In this document: positions 51,499-59,701 of the stretch, in pieces
Numbering within the stretch: position 1 is the stretch's first letter
How the letters are laid out: every line of letters starts with the position of its first letter
Assembly (NCBI GenBank): GCA_041665165.1
Contig: JBAYJJ010000001.1
Location: 1 to 64,000, forward strand
Length of the DNA: 64,000 nt
Reading direction: 5' to 3'
Origin: MWCR01 sp041665165
GTDB lineage: Bacteria; Patescibacteriota; Patescibacteriia; 2-12-FULL-60-25
Made by a program: the position numbers and the translations under genes
The notes under the pieces: model-generated
Told to the model about the DNA's origin: nothing
Seen by the model: the letters and a program-made list of their open reading frames with translations, nothing else
Database searches by the model: none

Positions 51499-53246
51499 AC
51501 ATGGAAGATGGTTGATGTTTTAATGGCTTCGGCCGAAAAAGGCGCCGGTAAATCCCCTTGTCCCAACATTTTTCGATAGAGGCCGGCATAGGCCTGAGCC
51601 ATTTTTTCTTCGGAAAACTCATTCCACTTTTCTTTCATGGCCGTGGCATTGGCTTTAGCCACAAAATACATTGGCTTGTTCAGTACCTCTGCCAGCGCCT
51701 GCTGCAAATCCTCCTCGCTGTTCGGTTTAACGAAAAGGACTTCATCTTGGTCAAATAGTTCTTTCAGCGGCCCTATGTCCGAAGCCACAATCGGCAAGCC
51801 AGCGACTGCAGCTTCAATCACAGCCAGGCCCAAGCCCTCCCACAAAGAGGGGAAGACAAAGACATCGTATTCAGCATACAAGTCAGCTGTGCTCACATTG
51901 CCCAAAAATCTGACCCTGGCTTCAAGACTGAGCTGAGCGACTAAGCCTTCGAGCGCTGGTCGCAAACTGCCGCTGCCAGCGATATCCAATTTCCAGGGTC
52001 GTTTGATATTGGCCAAAGCGCGCAAAAGCAGGATTGGATTTTTTTGTTCTTCCAGCCGTCCGACAAACAAGACGCGCGGCACGTCATGGAAAGGGCTAGC
52101 TGACCTTTTTTTGATTTTTGATAGGTCAATGCCGTTGTAAATGACTTTTATCTTTTCCTTTTTTATCCAGTAATCGCGCGCCATGTGTATTTTGACCTGA
52201 TTGGAAACCGCCACATATGCGTCGCTGAAGCCGGAAAGCAGAATCAAGCTGACGCGCCCCAAAGTTCCATAATCGCAAAAAACATTATGCTCGGTCGTGA
52301 TAACTCTTTCTGCTCCGGCAAACTTGGCTGCCAGCCTGCCCCAAGTATCAGACGCGAAAAGATGGGTATGCACGATCTGCGGCTTAAGATTTTTCAGGAT
52401 ATTGATCAGCTCGAAAAATATCTTGATTCGGCCATAACCTGGCACACGCTCAAGCTTGATGTAGTTTATGCCTTTGCTTTTTATCCTAGATTCAAGCGCG
52501 CCGCCGCTGACTAAGCTGAGCATCATTGTCTCAAAACCGAGCTCTGGCAGTTTCTCGGACAGGTTCATGGCCACGATTTCTGCGCCGCCCATCAAAAAAG
52601 TCGGGAGCACTTGCAAAACCAACGGGGATTCGGAAGAAGGGAAGAGCTCCAAGAGCCAGGCCCTGGAAAAATATTCAGGCAAACAGGCGGCAGTCAGCCC
52701 GTCCAGCCAATCTGTAAGATGGAAATATTTATCTTTTTTCAAGCCTTTGCTACCGGACGCAATCCCTAAATTCATTGATCTAAAAACTCTAAAAGCATGT
52801 CCTCTTGTCGCATCTCTGATTTTTTCAAGCTTTTCCTTTTTCGATTCGACTTTGACGAACAGCCGGCCATTGTCTTTGATCTTGTTTTTTAATGCATCCA
52901 AAACAGACAAATCAAAATCAGGGGACACGATTGAATTGAATGTCTTGTTCGGCAGCTGCTCAAAATTGCCGATTATTCCGTTGAGTTCCAAGCCCGCGGC
53001 CGCAGCGATTTCCTTGGCTTGTTCAAGATCCTTGTCCGAATCAAATGTCGCGGTCACTTGCATGCCCAAGGCCAAAAACGGAAGCGCGAGCTGAGGATCT
53101 TTGTTGCACAAAATCGCGATGCCACAAGCTTCGTCGCTTGATTCCCAATGCCGGAGCGCGCCTTGCACGTAAAAATCCAACTCGCGCAGACCACCGAGCC
53201 GACGGTAGTGATTGCTTAAAGAGTGATAAGGTTGAGTTGGACGCAT
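51495..53246 (-). CDS. degenerate methyltransferase domain fused to GT4
   Basis: 583 residues. About 1-205 look like a class I methyltransferase fold that has lost its motif I glycines (GIAILCNKDPQLALPFLALG, then VTATFDSDKDLEQAKEIA, then SIVSPDFDLSVLDAL and GRLFVKVESK). About 210-583 are a full GT4 unit with FLMGGAEIVAMNL, IYNGIDLSK and SLWEGLGLAVIEAAVAG. The N-terminal part may no longer bind SAM and could serve as a scaffold. ATG 53246 is used; a TTG in frame upstream lies in a heptamer array that ends 8 nt before this start. Confidence 0.78.
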   Translation of the reverse strand: MRPTQPYHSLSNHYRRLGGLRELDFYVQGALRHWESSDEACGIAILCNKDPQLALPFLALGMQVTATFDSDKDLEQAKEIAAAAGLELNGIIGNFEQLPNKTFNSIVSPDFDLSVLDALKNKIKDNGRLFVKVESKKEKLEKIRDATRGHAFRVFRSMNLGIASGSKGLKKDKYFHLTDWLDGLTAACLPEYFSRAWLLELFPSSESPLVLQVLPTFLMGGAEIVAMNLSEKLPELGFETMMLSLVSGGALESRIKSKGINYIKLERVPGYGRIKIFFELINILKNLKPQIVHTHLFASDTWGRLAAKFAGAERVITTEHNVFCDYGTLGRVSLILLSGFSDAYVAVSNQVKIHMARDYWIKKEKIKVIYNGIDLSKIKKRSASPFHDVPRVLFVGRLEEQKNPILLLRALANIKRPWKLDIAGSGSLRPALEGLVAQLSLEARVRFLGNVSTADLYAEYDVFVFPSLWEGLGLAVIEAAVAGLPIVASDIGPLKELFDQDEVLFVKPNSEEDLQQALAEVLNKPMYFVAKANATAMKEKWNEFSEEKMAQAYAGLYRKMLGQGDLPAPFSAEAIKTSTIFHV

Positions 53247-53253
53247 AACTATC

Positions 53254-53288
53254 AATTAAAAATTCAAAATTGATAATTCAAAATTCAG
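53254..53288. repeat. heptamer array, AATTCAA type
   Basis: Five 7-nt units all beginning AATT, immediately upstream of the start at 53246 on the minus strand. It faces an inverted array at 53336-53363 and is the same type as 2230-2260. Confidence 0.85.
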
Positions 53289-53335
53289 GAGGCCTTTGGC
53301 TTTTATCTGGTAATCCGCGAAGCGGCACATGAACT

Positions 53336-53363
53336 TTGAATTTTGCATTTTTAATTTTGAATT
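53336..53363. repeat. heptamer array, inverted AATTCAA type
   Basis: Units TTGAATT, TTGCATT, TTTAATT, TTGAATT. It encodes the last residues and the TAA stop of the O-antigen-polymerase-like gene (53351 on the minus strand). The 47 nt between this and the array at 53254 hold a small CCGC-GAA-GCGG hairpin. Confidence 0.85.
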
Positions 53364-54811
53364 ATTTCAGTTTCATTCGTCTCAAATATCTTAAGCGCAG
53401 CGAACAGGATTCCGATGGGCAGCCAAAGATGGGCCGTCCAATAAGCTGTGTTGAAAAACTGATAGATGACAGCGCCCGCGGCACTGGCCGCCAAAATCAC
53501 GCACACAATCCGGGCCGTATCCTTCATGGGCTTGATTTTGGAAAACGCCAGCCAAAAACTTTCCAAAAGCACTAAGGCATAGGCAATGAGCCCCAGCGCG
53601 CCGGTTTCAGTCATAAGCTTTTGCGCAAACCCGTGCGCATCCAGCGGGGCGCCGAATTCCTGGGCAAACACTTGGGCATTAGCCACGCGCCCCAAAAAAG
53701 TGCCGGCACCGCTGCCAATGACGGGCTGTTCCAAAAAAGAATAATAAGCGATTTCAGACAGCATCAAGCGCGTTGCATTTGAATCTTGCGCTGTGCGCGA
53801 AAAACTGAAATATAATTGGAAGATGGCGAGCGGCGTGATGATCAAAATCAAAGTCGCGATCTCAAAAGCATATTGTTTTATCTTGTGCCTCCACAGAGTC
53901 AGCATCAAAAACACGATCTGGATGATCAGCACGATCCAGGCTGTGCGCGCCAAAGTCAGCAATGCGACAAGAGCTTGGAGGGCCGCCGCACCATACAGAA
54001 GATGGCGCGTGCGTGATTTTTTCGCCAGATATGCCAAAGCCAAAGTGCTCGGCGCAGTGAACAATAAAGTCTCAGCCAAAAGATTATGATTGTTGCCGAA
54101 CAAATCAAATCCAAACAAAGGTATGGGATGGGCGCGCCTGATTGTTTGGTTTGTGAACTCAAGGCTTACCAAAGACAACAACCCATCAACAGATGCGATA
54201 AGCCCAACTGTTGTCAAAATGCCCAGCGCGGCTTTAAGGCGCCGCAGAGATCTGATCAAATTGGCTGGCAAAGCAATGAATGCCACATAGCAAAAAACTA
54301 CGGGTCGTAAAATAAATTTCAAGATTAAAACCGGATCCGGGCCATACGAGCTAAAAATTGAAATCAGATGTGCTGCAACCAATCCCAGATACGAACGCCA
54401 GATTGGCAATTGAGGTTTCCAATTCGTGTCCCTGCGTCTGAACCAAAGAATGAAAACTTTAATGGCCCACGCCCCTATCACTAAGACCAAAAAGATTTCC
54501 CCCAGAAAAAGATCAATTGATCCGGCAAAGGCACTTTCTGCTGTGTCTGAAGTTCCTAATGGCACAGATACGGTCAAACCCAGCATGCAAGACAAAAAAA
54601 GCGCTATATATAGAAAAAAATACGTATATCTGTATGCCAAAATCATGCCTAAAATGGCGCAACCCAGCAAAACTGGGCCAAAAGGTAGGCCAAAAGCGAC
54701 TAAAACTGAACCAATGAACAAGACTAAAAACACTCCCCAGGAAAGCAAGGGCAAACTCCTGATTTTTTCGCTCAACCAAGGCGTTTTTAAGGCTTTAACG
54801 CTTTCCTCCAT
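53351..54811 (-). CDS. O-antigen ligase/polymerase-like membrane protein
   Basis: About 486 residues with 11-12 predicted membrane helices. The large outer loop has NNHNLLAETLLFTAPS and the family end motif QPVIGSGAGTFLGR ... DAHGFAQKLMTETG, matching Wzy/WaaL (Wzy_C) proteins. It would polymerise or ligate lipid-linked glycan units outside the membrane. ATG 54811 follows AGGA at a short distance; the frame upstream reaches toward a divergent promoter and is dropped. The C-terminal residues and stop codon are encoded inside a heptamer array, so the original end may have been altered. Confidence 0.82.
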   Translation of the reverse strand: MEESVKALKTPWLSEKIRSLPLLSWGVFLVLFIGSVLVAFGLPFGPVLLGCAILGMILAYRYTYFFLYIALFLSCMLGLTVSVPLGTSDTAESAFAGSIDLFLGEIFLVLVIGAWAIKVFILWFRRRDTNWKPQLPIWRSYLGLVAAHLISIFSSYGPDPVLILKFILRPVVFCYVAFIALPANLIRSLRRLKAALGILTTVGLIASVDGLLSLVSLEFTNQTIRRAHPIPLFGFDLFGNNHNLLAETLLFTAPSTLALAYLAKKSRTRHLLYGAAALQALVALLTLARTAWIVLIIQIVFLMLTLWRHKIKQYAFEIATLILIITPLAIFQLYFSFSRTAQDSNATRLMLSEIAYYSFLEQPVIGSGAGTFLGRVANAQVFAQEFGAPLDAHGFAQKLMTETGALGLIAYALVLLESFWLAFSKIKPMKDTARIVCVILAASAAGAVIYQFFNTAYWTAHLWLPIGILFAALKIFETNETEIIQN

Positions 54812-54898
54812 TGTCCTAAAAGCATACCATGAGTTAGCCCTGGTAAAAAAGTGCATAAACTACTTAAAAAAATGACACAGCTTTCCAAAGCTCCCCTC

Positions 54899-54928
54899 TT
54901 GACAAAGGAGCCAAATTACTGGTAAGAA
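54899..54928 (+). promoter_or_regulatory. promoter of the Gly-rich lipoprotein gene
   Basis: TTGACA and TAAGAA with an 18-nt spacer and a TG one base before the -10 (extended -10). GCTCC / GGAGC form an inverted repeat across the -35 box. Leader about 49 nt. Confidence 0.65.
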
Positions 54929-54983
54929 GCTCTCACTAGAGATGAAGGAGCGATCCTTCGACAACTCAAACAGGAGGTTGGTG

Positions 54984-56903
54984 ATGCGACGTCAGAATGC
55001 GATTCGGTACATGTTGTTGGGAGGGATCGTTCTTGCGGGATCGATCGACACCGGGTGCCAAGGGAGCTACGACCACAAGGAGCAGTACAGCCAGGTGCAA
55101 CAGGCCTTGTCCTGCGCACCGGGTGTTTTCACCCACGGATGTACCTACGAGCAGCAGAACGAGACTTGCTATTTCGACGGCAAGCCCCTCGTCTGCGCGA
55201 ACTGCATCTGGTGGGACCAAGCAGCTCTGACCAAGAGCGGTGGGCACATCCCCGATAATTCCAAATGCCAGCCCAGCGAAGCTGGTGCCGGTGGAACGTC
55301 CACGGGCGGGACTGGTGGAAACCAGGACGCCTCGGCTGGCTCTGGAGGTACGTCTGTCGGAGGAACGGGCGGAACCTCAACCGGAGGCACGGGTGGTACC
55401 GACCAGGATGCGGCAGCTGGAAGCGCAGGAACCGGTGGAACCGTTTGCTCCTGCACACCAGGAACCAAGTTCGGTCCGTGCGAAGGTGATGGCTGGCAGT
55501 ACTGTCTTGCGGACTGCATCAACCTGACCGCTTGTCTCCACACTGGAGCAGGAGGCTCGGGCGGCAGCTCGACCGGCGGCGCAGCAGGCAGCGGCGCTGG
55601 CGGGACCACGACTGGCGGCAACGCGGGCGCAGCAACCGGAGGCACGGCTGGTGTCGGCGGAACTTCCACAGGTGGATCGTCCGGAACCGGAGGCACAGCA
55701 ACCGGCGGAAGCGCAGGTGCAGCTGGTGCTTTGACTGGCGGATCTGGCGGCACGGCTGGCACGGGCGGAACCTCTACCGGAGGAACTGCAGGCCAGGCTG
55801 GTGTGGCTGGAAGTGCGGGGTCCTCGACCGGAGGCACGAACGCTGGCGGCGCTGGCGGGACCACGACTGGCGGCAGTGCAGGCGCAGCAGGTGCTTTGAC
55901 CGGTGGATCTGGCGGCACGAGCGCAGGCGGAAGCGCAGGCGCAGCTGGCACGGGCGGAACGTCAGGAGATTGCAAGGGTGGCCAGGAATGCGCCACGTAT
56001 TCCTTCCCCCCGGACTACAGCTGCAAGGAAACACTGCCTCAAGAGCCAGGATCAGACGCCGGACTGGAAGTCGTGACGTTCGGCTGCGTCTGTGGCTGGG
56101 TTATGTCGATCGACGCCATCCCGTACATGGTCTGCCAAGATGGCGGAGCAGGAGGCTCGGGCGGCACCGGAGGCACTTCGTCGACCGGCGGAAGCGCTGG
56201 CGCAGCTGGTGCTTTGACCGGCGGCGCAGGCGGAACGACAGCCGGTGGTTCAGGTGGCACGAGCACGGGTGGCACGGCAGGCAATGCCGGTTCATCCACT
56301 GGTGGCACGTCGGCCGGAGGTGCAGGCGGATCTGGCGGTGTTCTGCCGGACGCAGGTTCCTCGCTCAAGAATCCCGAATTCCTGACCGACCCATGCGTGG
56401 ACGCGGATCGCGCGATCTCGCCGACCACGCTCCCCGCAATCGGACTCTGGCTCCAATACCAGGCGCCGATCAAGCTACCGGACACGCTGCTCGGCGAGTA
56501 CGACTGGACCAACTACACTACGCCAGGGTACACGGATACCAAGTGGCAGATTCGAACAGCCACTTCCTCGACCGCGGCCACGAGCATCTTCGCCCTGCTC
56601 ATCAACACCCCGGGCCTGTCCTATGACCGCTGGTTCATGGTCAAGCAGATCGACCCTCTGTCCACGCAGGATTGCCTGTTCTACAACAGCGACGGGTACT
56701 ACTGCAACTACTCACCGGATGCCACGCAGACCGGAACCCTGTTCTGCTCTGGCACCTGGACCCTGTGGCTGGACAATGTCCAGGTCACGACCTACACGGA
56801 TGCGGCAGGTGTGACACCCGCTCTGCCCTTCGTCAAAACCTTCACGTTCAAGGATGGAAATTGGGCGCCCAAGATCGGCGTCCGTCTCCCCCTCGCTACG
56901 TGA
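54984..56903 (+). CDS. Gly/Thr/Ala-rich repeat lipoprotein, myxobacterial type
   Basis: About 639 residues. The N-terminus RRQNAIRYMLLGGIVLAGS followed by GCQGS looks like a lipoprotein signal, although Asp at -3 is unusual for a lipobox. A Cys-rich segment follows (about 40-95), then low-complexity runs of GGTSTGG / GAAGALTGG / GTAG repeats (about 100-335 and 395-460) broken by a short Cys-containing island, and a folded C-terminal domain (about 465-639) with several Trp and Cys pairs. This layout is familiar from myxobacterial surface proteins. The start is fixed by an AGGAGG site. GC-rich third positions contrast sharply with the glycosyltransferase genes beside it. Function unknown; likely cell-surface. 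Confidence 0.78.
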   Translation: MRRQNAIRYMLLGGIVLAGSIDTGCQGSYDHKEQYSQVQQALSCAPGVFTHGCTYEQQNETCYFDGKPLVCANCIWWDQAALTKSGGHIPDNSKCQPSEAGAGGTSTGGTGGNQDASAGSGGTSVGGTGGTSTGGTGGTDQDAAAGSAGTGGTVCSCTPGTKFGPCEGDGWQYCLADCINLTACLHTGAGGSGGSSTGGAAGSGAGGTTTGGNAGAATGGTAGVGGTSTGGSSGTGGTATGGSAGAAGALTGGSGGTAGTGGTSTGGTAGQAGVAGSAGSSTGGTNAGGAGGTTTGGSAGAAGALTGGSGGTSAGGSAGAAGTGGTSGDCKGGQECATYSFPPDYSCKETLPQEPGSDAGLEVVTFGCVCGWVMSIDAIPYMVCQDGGAGGSGGTGGTSSTGGSAGAAGALTGGAGGTTAGGSGGTSTGGTAGNAGSSTGGTSAGGAGGSGGVLPDAGSSLKNPEFLTDPCVDADRAISPTTLPAIGLWLQYQAPIKLPDTLLGEYDWTNYTTPGYTDTKWQIRTATSSTAATSIFALLINTPGLSYDRWFMVKQIDPLSTQDCLFYNSDGYYCNYSPDATQTGTLFCSGTWTLWLDNVQVTTYTDAAGVTPALPFVKTFTFKDGNWAPKIGVRLPLAT

Positions 56904-56933
56904 TTCTCGACGCGTTCCTAGAACGTGTCTCTC

Positions 56934-56960
56934 GACGCCCTTAAGCAAGGCGTCTTTTTT
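56934..56960 (+). terminator. intrinsic terminator of the Gly-rich lipoprotein gene
   Basis: GACGCC / GGCGTC stem with a short AT extension, followed by six T, 31 nt after the stop. Confidence 0.85.
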
Positions 56961-56974
56961 ATTCGCTTCGCTCG

Positions 56975-57009
56975 TACGAATTACGAATTTGTATACGAAT
57001 ATACGAATT
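56975..57009. repeat. possible heptamer array, TACGAAT type
   Basis: TACGAAT occurs twice in register, then more degenerate units (TTGTATA, CGAATAT, ACGAATT). It fills the gap between the lipoprotein terminator and the first composite palindromic repeat. Less regular than the other arrays. Confidence 0.5.
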
Positions 57010-57032
57010 CGTTTGCAAAAAAAACGAGGCAT

Positions 57033-57150
57033 ACCAGAGGCTGCCAGTTGGCTCCCCTCCTCCTTCTGTCATTTCGAGCGCTTCCTCCCCTTTTTGTCAT
57101 TTCGAGCGGAGTTTGACGGAGTCGAGAAATCGTCGATTCTTGTGTTACCA
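57033..57150 (+). repeat. composite palindromic repeat, copy 1 (short)
   Basis: It begins with the head motif CCAGAGGCTGCCAGTTGG-CTCCCC and continues with two GTCATTTCGAGCG words and a GTCGAGAAATC word, ending TGTGTTACCA. It is shorter than the copies at 57452 and 63309 and lacks their second palindrome arm. Confidence 0.8.
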
Positions 57151-57191
57151 TTTTTCTGCCAAATCTTCCCAAGTCGGATTCATTGAAGTAA

Positions 57192-57425
57192 TCAAATCAC
57201 CTTCTTTGTTCTTGACCAGCGCTTTATTTGCTTCTCACGTTCAATTACTGCCATGACATCATTGCCAACTTCAAAATAAACTAGGCGATCACATCCATAT
57301 TTTTTAGTAAAACCAGGAACAGCATGCATTCTATGTTCTGCGATACGCCTATTTAGATCATTAGTCATCCCGACATACAAAGTACCCGAAGGAGATGACG
57401 TGATATAGATAAAATAATCCTTCAT
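57192..57425 (-). CDS. GIY-YIG nuclease domain protein
   Basis: 77 residues, a single-domain GIY-YIG protein of the YhbQ type. The family core reads YIYITSS ... TLYVGMTNDLNRRIAEHR: the second block is YVG rather than YIG, and the catalytic arginine is in NRRI. Later come KKYGCDRLVYFE with the Glu-region helix and EREKQIKRWSR. Such small nucleases cut or nick DNA; cellular role unclear. The frame stays open another 66 codons upstream, but those codons are the repeat at 57452 read through, so I start at ATG 57425. It is flanked by copies 1 and 2 of the composite repeat in opposite orientation. Confidence 0.85.
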   Translation of the reverse strand: MKDYFIYITSSPSGTLYVGMTNDLNRRIAEHRMHAVPGFTKKYGCDRLVYFEVGNDVMAVIEREKQIKRWSRTKKVI

Positions 57426-57451
57426 ATAATTAGAATAAACAAAATTTGCAT

Positions 57452-57638
57452 TCTTGTCATTTCGAGCGAAACGAAGTGAAGTCGAGAAATCTCCGAATCC
57501 AACGTTACCAAGTAACTTCAGTTTCCGAGATCTCTCGACTGACGCTCGAGATGACAAAAGGGGGTACAGTCGAGATGACAAGGGGAGGAAATAGTCAAGA
57601 TGACAAAGCAGGCGGGGAACCAACTAGCAGCCTGTGGT
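57452..57638 (-). repeat. composite palindromic repeat, copy 2 (full)
   Basis: Read on the minus strand: head ACCACAGGCTGCTAGTTGG, then three GTCATCTCGA words, then a 104-bp near-perfect palindrome (57454-57557) with arms TTGTCATTTCGAGCG / CGCTCGAGATGACAA and inner arms TCGAGAAATCTC / GAGATCTCTCGA. No gene is inside, although a reading frame stays open. Equivalent to the copy at 63309 in inverse orientation. Confidence 0.85.
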
Positions 57639-57705
57639 TATCAAACCGTCCCATTATCAAGGGGACAGCTTTGATGCCCGCATCAAAGCAGGGGATCTTC
57701 GGGTA

Positions 57706-57739
57706 TAAAAAGAGGGCGCGCACAGAGTCGTACGCGCCC
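57706..57739 (-). terminator. intrinsic terminator of the MopE-repeat lipoprotein gene
   Basis: GGGCGCG / CGCGCCC stem with a 12-nt loop, followed on the minus strand by a T-rich tract, 21 nt after the stop. A further perfect inverted repeat CTTTGATGC / GCATCAAAG lies just beyond, near 57670-57688. Confidence 0.85.
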
Positions 57740-57759
57740 AAAGGAAGTTAACTAAGCTT

Positions 57760-59631
57760 TCACCAGTCAGTCACACCGTTGCAGTTCGCATCCGGGCCGC
57801 CGACCAAGTCAGTCGCACCAGGGTGCGTGTCACCGCTCAGGTCATTACAATCGTGAGGAAGAACGAAACCGTCCGTGTCCCAGTCCGTGGCGCCAGAAGC
57901 CTGGACCATGACCCTGAGATTGCATCCATTGTGCTGGTTGTTCCATACGCCCTGCACTTCGGGAGTGGCATACTTGTTGCCGTTCTTCTCGATGTAGCAG
58001 GCGAATTCGAACTGCAGTTGGGAAGGATTGTCCCACTGACAGCCAGCATACTGCCAGATGTTATTGCTCGGCGGGTCGCGGTAGGTGCTGAACAAGAACT
58101 CGTCGTTCTCCTTGGGGTTCTGCACCGTGAACGTGCCCCACACAGCATTGTATGTTGGCACGGTCTGCGAGCCAGCGCCCCACAGCACGGCATAGTAGTC
58201 GTGCTTGGCAACGTCCGGCAGAAACACGCGGTAGAAGCACACGAGCTTGGTTGCGCTCGGCGTGCCGCAGCCTTCGTCGATCTGCCCGTCGCAATCGTTG
58301 TCCTTGCCATCGCAGAGCTCAGTCGCGGCTGGCTGATTTCCGTTGGGGCCAAAGATGTTTGCATCGTTGTCGTTGCAATCACCCTGGGCCACGGTCCTGC
58401 CGTCGCCATCCTTGTCCTGCGAAACGCTGCAGCCTTCGTCCGTCTGGCCGTTGCAGTTGTCGTCGACTCCGTTGCACTGTTCGGCCGCGCCGGGATTGAC
58501 ATCCGACTTGGTGTCGTCGCAGTCGCCAATCTTGAGGACGTAGCCCTGAGGCTGAAGGTTGGTATACTGCCAGATCGAGCTGACACCATACCCGTCTCCG
58601 TCAACATCCCTGTACCACATCTGTGGCGGAACGCCGCAGCCTTCGTCAACCAACCCGTTGCAGTCATTGTCTTTGCCATCGCAGGACTCGTACGAAACCC
58701 CGGGGTTCATCGCCGGGTCGTTGTCGTTGCAGTCGCCCTGGGCCACGGTGAAACCGTCACCATCCTTGTCCTGCGAGACACTGCAGCCTTCGTCAATCTG
58801 GTTGTTGCAGTTGTCGTCGACTCCGTTGCAGAGCTCGACGGCCTTGGGATGGACGCTGGCGTTGTTATCGTCGCAATCGTCGTTGCCAGTAATCCAGTTT
58901 ACGTAGCCCGGGAGCCACGCGTCGCAGGGGCTGACGAACAAGTAATCGTTCGGGTCCCCGTAGCCATCGCCGTCCTTGTCGTGCAAACGCCGTTCCTTGG
59001 TGTTGCAGGAGTTCCATCCGCCTGTGCCGCCAGTTCCGGATGATCCGCCTTGCGCGGTTCCACCGGTTCCGGACGATCCACCCGTGGGAGTTCCGCCAAC
59101 ACCAGCTGAACCTCCTTGCGAGGTCCCTGCTGTGCCGCCAGTCGAGCTTCCGCCCGTGGAAGTTCCGCCGACGCCACTCGATCCTCCTTGTGAGGATCCT
59201 CCAGTTGACGAGCCTCCAGTCGAGCTTCCGCCCTGACTCGAACCGCCGGCGCCGCCGGCAGACGTGCCGCCGGTTCCACTGGACCCGCCTGTGGAGGGCT
59301 GGCCTGACCCACCCGCACCGGATGTTCCGGCATCGGGCTGGGTGCAATCGCAAGCGCCGTACGTGTTCTGCGCGTTGCAGACCTGAACGCCCTTGAGGCC
59401 TCCAGCGCAATCACAGACGATCTGCTGTCCCTGCACGCACTTTGCAGGTGTTCCAGCTGATCCGCCTTGTGCGGTTCCGCCGACACCGGACGAGCCTCCG
59501 ATTGAGGTGCCGGCGCTTCCTGCACTGCCTGCAGCAGCCGGAAACTCGGCTTCGTCGCCACTGGTGTCGATGCCGCATCCGACTGCAAGAACCGAAAGCA
59601 CAACCACGGACAATGCCTTGATATTTCTCAT
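57760..59631 (-). CDS. lipoprotein with Gly-rich stalk and MopE-type metal-binding repeats
   Basis: 623 residues. The signal ends in the lipobox LAVGC (Cys19). About 35-210 are Gly/Ser/Thr repeats (GGTSTGGS, GGSAGVGG) with a small Cys knot. About 215-470 hold at least four copies of the MopE-type module DGDGY...CDD-N...HP-A...C-G-DNDCNG-DEGC, whose Asp and Cys pattern suggests calcium or copper binding. A beta-rich domain and a final DWDTDGF...HDCNDLSGDTHPGATD copy follow. The layout is characteristic of deltaproteobacterial and myxobacterial surface proteins and stands out here, as does its GC-rich codon use. Own promoter, leader and terminator. Predicted surface anchor or metal-binding adhesin; function not established. 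Confidence 0.85.
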   Translation of the reverse strand: MRNIKALSVVVLSVLAVGCGIDTSGDEAEFPAAAGSAGSAGTSIGGSSGVGGTAQGGSAGTPAKCVQGQQIVCDCAGGLKGVQVCNAQNTYGACDCTQPDAGTSGAGGSGQPSTGGSSGTGGTSAGGAGGSSQGGSSTGGSSTGGSSQGGSSGVGGTSTGGSSTGGTAGTSQGGSAGVGGTPTGGSSGTGGTAQGGSSGTGGTGGWNSCNTKERRLHDKDGDGYGDPNDYLFVSPCDAWLPGYVNWITGNDDCDDNNASVHPKAVELCNGVDDNCNNQIDEGCSVSQDKDGDGFTVAQGDCNDNDPAMNPGVSYESCDGKDNDCNGLVDEGCGVPPQMWYRDVDGDGYGVSSIWQYTNLQPQGYVLKIGDCDDTKSDVNPGAAEQCNGVDDNCNGQTDEGCSVSQDKDGDGRTVAQGDCNDNDANIFGPNGNQPAATELCDGKDNDCDGQIDEGCGTPSATKLVCFYRVFLPDVAKHDYYAVLWGAGSQTVPTYNAVWGTFTVQNPKENDEFLFSTYRDPPSNNIWQYAGCQWDNPSQLQFEFACYIEKNGNKYATPEVQGVWNNQHNGCNLRVMVQASGATDWDTDGFVLPHDCNDLSGDTHPGATDLVGGPDANCNGVTDW

Positions 59632-59701
59632 CTCTCACTCAGCCTTTCAAGGTGCTTTTTGCACCAATCTGCCAGTTGTAATCCATTACTGTTAACGCGT
59701 C

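Noticed and set aside
55169..55996. Long proline/valine-rich frame opposite the Gly-rich lipoprotein
   Set aside because: Complement of GGT/GGC-rich repeats gives open Pro/Val frames by composition; it has no ribosome site or family features.
55532..56626. 364-residue Arg/Trp-rich frame on the same strand as the Gly-rich lipoprotein
   Set aside because: A frame-shifted reading of the same low-complexity repeat; the lipoprotein frame has a signal peptide, ribosome site and terminator.
57426..57623. 66-residue N-terminal extension of the GIY-YIG protein
   Set aside because: It is the palindromic repeat read through; the conserved domain begins at the internal ATG 57425.
57823..59043. 406-residue Val/Ala-rich frame opposite the MopE-repeat protein
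   Set aside because: Shadow of Asp/Cys repeat codons; the minus-strand gene has domain evidence and regulatory signals.
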